Assembly (NCBI GenBank): GCA_004552965.1
Contig: SFMU01000079.1
Span: forward strand, 1-5,497
Direction of reading: 5' to 3'
Length of the DNA: 5,497 nucleotides
Source of the DNA: Bacteroidales bacterium
GTDB taxonomy: Bacteria; Bacteroidota; Bacteroidia; Bacteroidales; UBA932
A model generated the notes under the pieces. That model had not been told where the DNA came from and searched no databases. It was given only the letters and a program-made list of their open reading frames with translations. The position numbers were made by a program, and so were the translations under genes. Of the stretch, positions 1 to 5,467 are shown piece after piece (positions within the stretch are counted from its first letter, which is position 1; every line of letters starts with the position of its first letter).

Positions 1-63
1 CGGCCCGTGCCAGGTGAATTTCACGAAGCCCAATTCGGCTACTATCCGATACACCAACTCACA

Positions 64-410
64 GTGGCTCCGCGAGGATGCCACTGAGGCACCTGTGGGT
101 AGGGTCGCCGTGCCAAAATGCCGATAGATGTCCCCTTCGCCACGCGGCCCTGCCTCAGAGCCACCTGTAGCTGGGGGTGCCGTGCCAAACCCGGTCGTGA
201 ACCCGACCATAAGCCCTGCAACGGTACCGATTTCCTTCCCTTCGGCACGTGACCCTGCCCCAGAAGTGCTTCAGTTGAGGGTCGCCGTGCCGAAGTGCCG
301 ATAGAAGCCCTCTTCGCCACGCGGTGATGTCTCTGAGGGACCTCTGGAAGGGGTCGCTGTGCCAAGGACCGGTCTGAAGAACGCTTTGCCACGCGATAAC
401 TTGAATACGA
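64..410 (-). repeat. Degenerate 72-bp tandem repeat array, minus-oriented
   Basis: An anchor sequence resembling TTCGCCACGCGG recurs at 136, 241, 313 and 385, with a decayed copy at 64. The intervals are 72, 105, 72 and 72 bp, so the second unit carries 33 extra bases. Read on the minus strand, the units match the plus-strand units at 764-979. For example, the segment from about 80 to 150 aligns with the reverse complement of the downstream unit at roughly two thirds identity by eye. Because 72 is a multiple of three, frames stay open on the minus strand and give 24-residue peptide repeats with elements such as ARRPxPQVPQxH. No promoter, signal peptide or recognised domain supports a protein, so I read this as non-coding repeat DNA. 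A decayed repeat protein gene remains possible. Confidence 0.75.
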
Positions 411-421
411 TGGGTACCGCC

Positions 422-624
422 CGCGTCACGTGTGCGCTGGAGCATACGCAGGACACCCTCACCGGTGGCAACGGAATCACAATCGCACGTGTCTCGTGCA
501 CGGGAGCACACAGCCGTTGATGCTCTTGACCTCGGGGTCCTGGCCTCGCGCGTCACGTGTGCGCTGGAGCTCACGCCTTTCTGAGTCATCTGCTGTCCGC
601 TTCGGCACTCAGTATCTGCTGGAG
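422..624. repeat. Second degenerate repeat family between the arrays
   Basis: A 22-bp sequence, CGCGTCACGTGTGCGCTGG plus AGC, occurs identically at 422 and 549. A diverged copy with CACGTGT lies at 486. The associated CTGGAG-type element falls at 437, 501 (as CGGGAG), 564 and 619, giving spacings of 64, 63 and 55 bp. This suggests three to four decayed copies of a unit of about 63 bp, distinct from the 72-bp family on either side. No credible gene is seen in this stretch or in the rest of 410-760. Confidence 0.55.
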
Positions 625-636
625 TGTTTCAGGGGA

Positions 637-651
637 TTGTATTCAATACAA
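637..651. repeat. 15-bp perfect palindrome
   Basis: TTGTATT-C-AATACAA has two perfect 7-bp arms around one base. It is AT-rich inside a GC-rich repeat region and lies between the two inverted arrays. It could be a protein-binding site or a remnant, but no gene start lies next to it, so no function is assigned. Confidence 0.4.
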
Positions 652-763
652 CATGAATTCCTTGCCGGTAGAAGAGAAGTTCGGGCAGATATTCCCTGCC
701 ATAAGTAAGGCGAAACTCTCGGAATGATGTGAGTCCGGTCATTGCCTGATGCTTTTGCCGGTT

Positions 764-1000
764 TTCGCCATGGCACCCCAACTCACAGATGTCTCAGAGG
801 CATCCCTTCATGGCGAGCCACTCATCTGTCGGCTATTCGCCACGGCGACCTCGTCCACAGGTGTCTCAGAGGCATCCCTTCATGGCGAGCCACTCATCTG
901 TCGGCTATTCGCCACGGCCACCTCGTCCACAAGAGTCTCAGAGGCATCCCCACATGACTAACCACTCATCTGTCGGCTATTCGACACTTCCGAAGTACTT
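764..1000 (+). repeat. 72-bp tandem repeat array, plus-oriented
   Basis: Three full units occupy 764-835, 836-907 and 908-979, followed by a fourth that decays quickly after 980. Each begins TTCGCCAyGGC and ends CTCATCTGTCGGCTA. The first two share an exact 57-bp stretch (790-846 equals 862-918), so this array is much better preserved than the inverted one upstream. All three plus-strand frames are open across it because the period is 24 codons. The frames give peptides such as QVSQRHPFMASHSSVGYS, FATATSSTGVSEASLHGEP and a third version. Open frames in every phase are an effect of the period, not evidence of coding. No spacers are present, so it is not CRISPR. Confidence 0.85.
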
Positions 1001-1045
1001 GCAGGTGAGGTGGATGGGCTGTTACGGGGGTGTCAGGGTGAATAA

Positions 1046-1082
1046 GAAAGTGACTGAAGTCATAAGACTTTCAGTCACTTTC
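1046..1082 (-). terminator. Hairpin terminator of the histone-like gene
   Basis: The arms at 1046-1061 and 1066-1082 pair over 16 bp with one bulged base, around the loop ATAA. On the minus strand the stem starts 26 nt after the stop codon at 1109 and is followed by TTATT. The U-tract is short. The stem is nearly symmetrical, but no plus-strand gene ends here, so assignment to the minus-strand gene is natural. Confidence 0.75.
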
Positions 1083-1108
1083 CTGTAGGTTGACGTTAGA
1101 GCGAAGGA

Positions 1109-1279
1109 TTACTTCATCTCGGCTACTGACTGCTTGCGGAATTCCTTTCCGAGCTTTTCGAGTTCGAGAGTGGCCTTGCGTGCGCGTGCTGCGGCTGCCT
1201 TGTTTCCTTCTGCTGCCTTTGCGAGCTCGATCTGAAGAGTCTCGACGATCGCTGTGATCTTTTTGATAGTTTCTTTCAT
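1109..1279 (-). CDS. Histone H1-like Hc1 family protein
   Basis: This 56-residue basic protein resembles the Hc1-like proteins common in Bacteroidetes, which are thought to bind and compact DNA. Residues 1-23 (MKETIKKI onward) form an amphipathic helix. A conserved-looking core follows at about 24-47, with EGNKAAAARARKATLELEKL and then KEFRK, rich in Lys, Arg and Ala and predicted to be helical throughout. It lacks the long Lys/Ala/Pro repeat tail of chlamydial Hc1. I chose the ATG at 1279. A TTG codon at 1312 would add 11 residues, but the inferred transcription start near 1314 would leave no leader for it. The gene stands alone, with its own promoter and terminator. The family call rests on recalled similarity, and the DNA-binding role comes from the family. 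Confidence 0.85.
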   Translation of the reverse strand: MKETIKKITAIVETLQIELAKAAEGNKAAAARARKATLELEKLGKEFRKQSVAEMK

Positions 1280-1320
1280 ATTCTTGAGTGTTAATGATTT
1301 TGTGATTTTCAAAGATGTGT

Positions 1321-1351
1321 CAAATATAGTGATTTATTTTTTTACACCAAG
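1321..1351 (-). promoter_or_regulatory. Bacteroidetes-type promoter for the Hc1-like gene
   Basis: On the minus strand the -7 element TATATTTG (1328-1321) matches TAnnTTTG exactly. Nineteen nt upstream is CTTG (1351-1348), three of four bases of the -33 TTTG. The predicted start of transcription is near 1314, giving a leader of about 35 nt to the ATG at 1279. Confidence 0.7.
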
Positions 1352-1462
1352 AAAAAAATATCGCAATACCATTATTTTCATATGTTTGCCCAAAGAATGG
1401 CACTCAACAGGAAGGAAACCTGCTACACCTCTTGGAAGGACTTCGCCATTATGCCTGAAAAC

Positions 1463-2929
1463 CTAAAAACCGATCAGAGGCTGCGTGGACCTCAGGTCGT
1501 GTCTCTTGCCGATGCAGAACGACATTCCGAAGTTCAACTGCATTCTGAACTGTCCGTATGGATAAGGGATGCCGTTGTCGGAAGCTTTTGCGAAATCGGT
1601 CATCATGTAGTCTGAACCGATGAAGACGTTGTAGCCTTTCGGATGGAGGCTGAGAATGAATCCGAAGCCTTCCCCGAAAGAGGTAAGAGCTCCGTTGACA
1701 CTCATCGAGAACCAGTTGCAGGGCCTCAGGTTGGCGTATAGCCGGTTGCTCGTCCTGGTGAAGGGACCATCGAAAGTGGTAGAGGACATGACGCCGACGC
1801 TGAGGCCGTCATAGAACGGCATCGTGTATTCGGCTCCTGCCGTCATGGTGCAGGCAAGCATATCGTTCCTTTTCCCGTTCGAGGATGTCCTGTGGAATTC
1901 ATAGAAATCCTCAAGACCTTCGCCGAGGGCATTGAACTGCTCATCAAGGCTGTTTTCCTGGTCACCGTTGATAGCTATGTCCTCGAATCCGTCGAATACC
2001 CAGCCCTGCTCTCCGGTCTCAGCCAGCGTGCTGTTCTTCCAGGAAATGAAACCCAGGTCGCAGATAGCCAGCGAGAGTCTCAGGCCTCGGATGAGTTCGA
2101 AATCGGCTCCGAGGTCGAGGGCGGCCCCGTAGCCTGAGACGATTTTGTCATAAGTCCAGGTATCGGTAATTCCGATGTTTTCGAAATCGATGATGTCGTT
2201 CTCATCGGAGGACTCGGCTGAGCCGCTTTCACCCTTGGTCTTGATGTCCAGGAAGCCGCAGGATGCCTTCAATGTACCATTGGAATGTACGGACCACTGG
2301 TCTTCCGTCATCTCTACCCGCATCTTGTCCACCCTGATGTCGGCATCTGCGAGTCCTGCGAGAAGCTTCAGTCTCGCTCCGAAATTGACTCTGTCCGCTA
2401 TCGTCCTTCTGTATCCGAAAGCCAGTTCAAGATGGGCGTCTCCCCGGACCGCAAGGTCTGAGATGTCGTAGTATCTCGATTTTCCCGGGTTCTTCATGAA
2501 CTCGAAAAGCTCGTACGGAATGTTCGCAGTCACGTCCGCCTTGATGTTGGCATCGAAACTGAAGAAACTCTTTTTGCCCCATATTCCGAAGGCGAGGAGT
2601 GAGGCTGAAGTGTTGAAATTCAGGTTGTTGTTGCTGTTCAGCTTGCTTAGGAAGTCGGATGGGGTGACCTCCGGCCCCATGAATGTGGTCAGTTGTCCGT
2701 CAGAAGTTGGGAAAAGGAAGGTGCTCACTCCCATATTGGAATTCAATCCCATCGCGAATCCTCCGATAGCAGGCAGCGAAAAGAAACTCTTTTCCGGTGC
2801 GAACGCCGGATTGAAACTGCGCCTCATATTGTCTCCGTCGAGGAAATATGCCGACTGCAAACCCGTCTGGGCGTTCATCGAAGACAGTGCCAGAATTCCC
2901 CCGGCAAGAATAGCTATGTACTTTTTCAT
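1463..2929 (-). CDS. DUF5723-like outer-membrane protein
   Basis: This 488-residue exported protein is probably an outer-membrane beta-barrel of unknown function. Residues 1-20 are a signal peptide: MKK, a hydrophobic stretch, then cleavage after MNA before Gln21. The mature start, with TGLQSAYFLDG and RSFNPAFAPEKSFFSLP, is typical of the Bacteroidetes DUF5723 family. That family has alternating hydrophobic strands and short turns rich in Gly, Asn and Asp. The chain ends with strand-like segments (GQFRMQLNFGMSFCIG) and a terminal Phe, as barrels often do. An acidic loop (ESGSAESSDENDIIDFE, about residues 234-250) is probably extracellular or periplasmic. The ATG at 2929 follows the lipoprotein stop codon by only 4 nt, implying one mRNA and linked function. 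No clear terminator is seen after the TAG at 1463. Family placement is from recalled sequence character; topology is inference. Confidence 0.8.
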   Translation of the reverse strand: MKKYIAILAGGILALSSMNAQTGLQSAYFLDGDNMRRSFNPAFAPEKSFFSLPAIGGFAMGLNSNMGVSTFLFPTSDGQLTTFMGPEVTPSDFLSKLNSNNNLNFNTSASLLAFGIWGKKSFFSFDANIKADVTANIPYELFEFMKNPGKSRYYDISDLAVRGDAHLELAFGYRRTIADRVNFGARLKLLAGLADADIRVDKMRVEMTEDQWSVHSNGTLKASCGFLDIKTKGESGSAESSDENDIIDFENIGITDTWTYDKIVSGYGAALDLGADFELIRGLRLSLAICDLGFISWKNSTLAETGEQGWVFDGFEDIAINGDQENSLDEQFNALGEGLEDFYEFHRTSSNGKRNDMLACTMTAGAEYTMPFYDGLSVGVMSSTTFDGPFTRTSNRLYANLRPCNWFSMSVNGALTSFGEGFGFILSLHPKGYNVFIGSDYMMTDFAKASDNGIPYPYGQFRMQLNFGMSFCIGKRHDLRSTQPLIGF

Positions 2930-2933
2930 TGTC

Positions 2934-3554
2934 CTAAAGTTCTATGTCCGCCTTGCCCTGGATCCGGGCTTTGATGTTCAACATTCTTACACCCTGGGCA
3001 GGGTCGAGAGGGGTGCCGAGAAGGTCGCTGCCTGGAGCATAGGACTCGATCAGCAGCCTGACTCCATCCATCCGGGAAATGTCTCCGTTGCCTGAGACAA
3101 TGATGGAGATTGGCGAGACCGTAGGATCGTTCAATGTTCCGGCAAGTATCTCCGCATTTAGCTCCGTGGTGATTTCCGGTATGGTATTCCCTTCGGTGTC
3201 AATGGCTTCCGCCGTAAGAACGAATCTCATCGGAACGTGGTTCTCGAAGTCTGCCTTCAACGTCAGCATGTCGATTTCGAAAGTCACATTCTCTCCGTTG
3301 ATGGTCTCATTCCACCCCTTGATTTCGTAATTGTCCGTGGAATGGTAGTCCTTCTCCGGAGTGAAAGGAAGATTGATGAGGTGGAGGAAGTCCTCGATGA
3401 AAACCATCTCGGTGCTTCCGATAGGCGCACTGATGTCGCCGTCAATCCGGATTGTGGTGTCAATTCCATTGGTGAGGTCATAGGCGGGATTCATACAGGA
3501 AGAAAAGGCCGCTGCCAGAATCGCAATGACCAGAAAGGATTTTCCTTTGAACAT
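2934..3554 (-). CDS. Lipoprotein of unknown function, partner of the DUF5723-like gene
   Basis: This 206-residue protein has a lipoprotein signal: MFKGK, the hydrophobic stretch SFLVIAILAAAF, then SSC with Cys20 as the expected lipidated residue. The residues after the cysteine (MNPAYDLTNG) lack the acidic cluster used for surface export in Bacteroidetes, so it more likely faces the periplasm. The rest is rich in beta-strand-type sequence (IDTTIRIDGDISAPIG, VPMRFVLTAEAIDTEGN, VRMLNIKARIQGKADIEL) and suggests one or two beta-sandwich domains. I recognise no named domain. It is the first gene of a two-gene operon, with the barrel-like protein starting 4 nt downstream, so it may anchor to or help assemble that partner. 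The start is fixed by the signal peptide and by a promoter ending about 25 nt upstream. Confidence 0.8.
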   Translation of the reverse strand: MFKGKSFLVIAILAAAFSSCMNPAYDLTNGIDTTIRIDGDISAPIGSTEMVFIEDFLHLINLPFTPEKDYHSTDNYEIKGWNETINGENVTFEIDMLTLKADFENHVPMRFVLTAEAIDTEGNTIPEITTELNAEILAGTLNDPTVSPISIIVSGNGDISRMDGVRLLIESYAPGSDLLGTPLDPAQGVRMLNIKARIQGKADIEL

Positions 3555-3579
3555 GTTTGCAGTTGTAAATAATTCCGGG

Positions 3580-3610
3580 CAAAGATATTCAATAAACCCC
3601 GGATTTCAAA
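3580..3610 (-). promoter_or_regulatory. Bacteroidetes-type promoter of the lipoprotein/DUF5723-like operon
   Basis: On the minus strand TTTG (3610-3607) is followed after exactly 19 nt by TATCTTTG (3587-3580). Both boxes match the Bacteroidetes primary sigma consensus fully. Transcription should start near 3573, leaving a leader of about 20 nt before the ATG at 3554. Confidence 0.8.
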
Positions 3611-3717
3611 TGATTTTCCCGGCTCTCCGGTCAAAATTATGAACAAGGTCCGTGGGAATATATTCATTTGCATGAGGTTATATCCATCTATTGATCAAGA
3701 AAACCATTATTTTCATA

Positions 3718-3725
3718 TATATTTG
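3718..3725 (+). promoter_or_regulatory. Possible -7 promoter element for the isomerase gene
   Basis: TATATTTG matches TAnnTTTG exactly, but no TTTG lies at the usual 17-23 nt upstream; the nearest weak match is ATTG at 3690. If it is used, transcription would start near 3731 and the leader to the ATG at 3925 would be about 195 nt, including every hairpin listed below. A missing -33 box would fit a promoter that needs an activator. Confidence 0.45.
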
Positions 3726-3742
3726 TGAATTGAATGATTTCA

Positions 3743-3760
3743 GTTTCGCAAGTGCGAAAC
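3743..3760. promoter_or_regulatory. 18-bp palindrome, operator-like or hairpin
   Basis: GTTTCGCA-AG-TGCGAAAC has perfect 8-bp arms. It starts 17 nt after the candidate -7 element, roughly +12 to +30 of the inferred transcript, which is a usual place for a repressor operator. In RNA it would fold as a 7-bp stem with loop AAGT. It could also be a dispersed palindromic repeat. The sequence alone does not decide between these. Confidence 0.5.
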
Positions 3761-3762
3761 AA

Positions 3763-3886
3763 CCTTATCTGGAGGCCGAAAGGCCGATAGGTAAGTCCCT
3801 TTCCCGGGGAAAGGGATTTAGGGATAGGGTAGCGTGGACAAAGATCATGACATGAGCGAAAGTTCGCGTATGGTGGAAAGGCCACT
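3763..3886 (+). ncRNA. Candidate structured leader RNA, four hairpins
   Basis: The intergenic stretch upstream of the isomerase holds a series of stems. At 3763-3791 a CCTTATC/GATAGG stem with one bulge is followed by an internal loop and GGCC-GAAA-GGCC, a GNRA tetraloop. At 3796-3816 there is a perfect 9-bp stem with loop CGG. At 3856-3867 there is GCGA-AAGT-TCGC. At 3872-3886 there is GGTGG/CCACT. The last ends just before an in-frame ATG at 3889. TTTCGC at 3744-3749 could instead pair with GCGAAA at 3856-3861. I do not recognise a known riboswitch class. A cobalamin reading was considered because of GCCACTG but fails elsewhere. No run of U follows the 9-bp stem, so it is not a standard terminator. 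A dispersed repeat remains an alternative. Confidence 0.4.
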
Positions 3887-3910
3887 GAATGATAAATACT
3901 TGCAACTTGC

Positions 3911-3919
3911 ATAACTTGA
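3911..3919 (+). promoter_or_regulatory. ATAACTTGA motif before the isomerase start
   Basis: ATAACTTGA is followed by 5 nt and the ATG at 3925. The same nonamer precedes the next gene at 5453-5461 with a 6-nt gap. The base before it is C in both cases. It bears no resemblance to a Shine-Dalgarno sequence. It may be a leader or initiation element used across this genome, and it is the main reason for choosing 3925 as the start. Confidence 0.4.
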
Positions 3920-3924
3920 ATCGA

Positions 3925-5364
3925 ATGATAAACAGCGCTATGAACAACATGACCAAAATCGGCTTCATCAGCACCGGACTGGACACTTACTGGAATCAGT
4001 TTGACGGACTTCTTGACAATCTCACTGCATATTCGAAGACTATTGTCGAGCATTTGGGACGGAACTCCGATGTCTCTGTCATCGATGCTGGAATGGTCGA
4101 TTCGCCGCAGAAGGCGCGTCAGGCCGGACTGCTTCTGAGGGAGTCCTGCGTGGACCTTCTTTTTGTCTACATCTCGACTTACTGCCTCTCCTCGACTATC
4201 CTCCCGGTAGCCCAGGAGGCAGGTTGTCCCTGCATATTCCTGAATATCCAGCCGGATTCGAAGATCGACTATTCCGCAATCAATTCCCTCGGGGACCGCG
4301 GAAAGATGACCGGGATGTGGCTGGAGAACTGCCAGGCCTGCTCGATACCGGAACTCTGCTGCGTCTTCAATCGCAGCGGCCTGAAATACGACATCGTCAC
4401 CGGTCACCTCAAGTCGTCCCGGACCTGGAAGGAACTGGACGAGTGGGTCCTCGCAGCCAAGGCCTTCCACGGAATGCGGCACAACAGGCTTGGAATCCTC
4501 GGCCACTACTACTGCGGAATGCTCGATGTCTATACCGACATCCAGAGGCAGTCTGCCACCTTCGGAACCCATTTCGAACTGATAGAGATGGATGAACTCG
4601 CCTCCATCCGCCGTGAAGTCACTCACGGACAGGTTGAGGCCAAGATTGCCGAGTTCCGCTCGACTTTCAATGTCAGCCCGGAATGCGACTCCTTCGAGTT
4701 GGAAAGAGCGGCCAAGACTTCCGTCGCCCTGGACCTGCTGGTGGAAAAGCATGACCTGGGTTCCATGGCATACTACTATGAAGGTGCCCCCGGCAGCGAG
4801 CATGAGGACATCTCCACATCCGTGATTGCCGGCAACACCATGCTGACAGGCAAGGGCATTCCTGTTGCGGGCGAGTGCGAGGTCAAGAATGTGCAGGCGA
4901 TGAAGATAATGAGCCTGATGGGCGCGGGAGGCTCCTTCTCGGAGTTCTACGCCATGGATTTCGATGATGATGTGGTCCTTCTCGGACACGACGGCCCTGC
5001 GCATTACATGATGTCCGAAGATAAGGTCGAGCTTGTTCCTCTTCCTGTCTACCACGGCAAGCCGGGCAAGGGACTCTCCATCCAGATGACGGTCAGGAGC
5101 ATGGATGTGACCCTGCTTTCCGTCTGCGAAGGTCGTGACGGAGTCTTCCTGCTTGTCGCCGAAGGACAGAGCGTTCCGGGGCCTGTCCTGGAGATCGGCA
5201 ACACCAACAGCCGTTACCGTTTCCCTTGCGGAATGCGCAACTTCTTCGAAGGCTGGGTCAAGGCAGGGCCTTCCCACCATCTTGCAGTAGGAGCCGGTCA
5301 CGTCGCCGGTGCGGTCAGGAAGCTTGCGATGCTCTTCGGAATACAGACAGTGACGGTCGAATGA
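3925..5364 (+). CDS. L-fucose/L-arabinose isomerase family protein
   Basis: This 479-residue protein is probably a cytoplasmic metal-dependent aldose-ketose isomerase; its substrate is unknown. The N-terminus, TKIGFISTGLDTYW at residues 10-23, opens a Rossmann-like domain, with another strand at DLLFVYISTY (77-86). The C-terminal half carries the family's conserved-looking blocks: YYYEG (283-287), EFYAMD (340-345), GHDGPAHY (354-361), VYHGK (375-379), GNTNSRYRF (425-433) and GPSHH (448-452). E340, H355/D356, H377 and H451/H452 are the likely base and metal ligands, by comparison with AraA; exact equivalence is inferred. Length is normal for the family. In-frame ATGs exist at 3889, 3925, 3940 and 3949. 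I chose 3925 because the ATAACTTGA motif lies 5 nt upstream, almost as before the next gene; 3949 is also plausible. It is probably the first gene of a catabolic operon. Confidence 0.85.
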   Translation: MINSAMNNMTKIGFISTGLDTYWNQFDGLLDNLTAYSKTIVEHLGRNSDVSVIDAGMVDSPQKARQAGLLLRESCVDLLFVYISTYCLSSTILPVAQEAGCPCIFLNIQPDSKIDYSAINSLGDRGKMTGMWLENCQACSIPELCCVFNRSGLKYDIVTGHLKSSRTWKELDEWVLAAKAFHGMRHNRLGILGHYYCGMLDVYTDIQRQSATFGTHFELIEMDELASIRREVTHGQVEAKIAEFRSTFNVSPECDSFELERAAKTSVALDLLVEKHDLGSMAYYYEGAPGSEHEDISTSVIAGNTMLTGKGIPVAGECEVKNVQAMKIMSLMGAGGSFSEFYAMDFDDDVVLLGHDGPAHYMMSEDKVELVPLPVYHGKPGKGLSIQMTVRSMDVTLLSVCEGRDGVFLLVAEGQSVPGPVLEIGNTNSRYRFPCGMRNFFEGWVKAGPSHHLAVGAGHVAGAVRKLAMLFGIQTVTVE

Positions 5365-5452
5365 TCCGGTTTCCGCTGACTACGGAATCGGAAATGTTGC
5401 TTTGAAAGCCGCCGGATCTGCGGAACTGCGGCTTGCGGAAATTGAAAACTAC

Positions 5453-5461
5453 ATAACTTGA
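5453..5461 (+). promoter_or_regulatory. ATAACTTGA motif before the Rossmann-protein start
   Basis: This is the second copy of the nonamer, here followed by TATAAA and the ATG at 5468. The 103 nt between the isomerase stop and this start also hold three short near-repeats of TGCGG (5418-5439). No terminator is visible, in keeping with transcription continuing from the isomerase. Confidence 0.4.
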
Positions 5462-5467
5462 TATAAA

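Noticed and set aside
42..589. Open frames of 76-144 codons on the minus strand across the left repeat array
   Set aside because: The 72-bp period keeps frames open. There is no promoter, signal or domain, and the composition is rich in Arg, Ser and Pro as expected from translated GC-rich repeats.
764..1000. CRISPR array
   Set aside because: The units are directly abutting 72-bp repeats with no unique spacers, and no cas gene is present.
742..1088. Three overlapping plus-strand open frames over the right array
   Set aside because: All three phases are open at once because the repeat is 24 codons long, and none has a supported start or product.
1396..1425. Weak CAGG/CCTG inverted repeat downstream of the DUF5723-like gene as a terminator
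   Set aside because: The stem is only 4 bp with no U-tract, so it is too weak to call.
2496..3095. A 199-codon plus-strand frame opposite the lipoprotein/DUF5723-like junction
   Set aside because: It is antisense to two genes with clear export signals and a matching promoter, and has no recognisable domain.
3872..3890. GCCACTG resembling part of the cobalamin riboswitch B12 box
   Set aside because: The other conserved cobalamin-riboswitch segments are missing upstream, and the downstream gene has no B12 link.
3688..5301. A 537-codon open frame on the minus strand, antisense to the isomerase
   Set aside because: It has no recognisable domain, lies opposite a clearly homologous isomerase and runs through the hairpin-rich intergenic region. 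Codon bias of the plus-strand gene explains the lack of stops.
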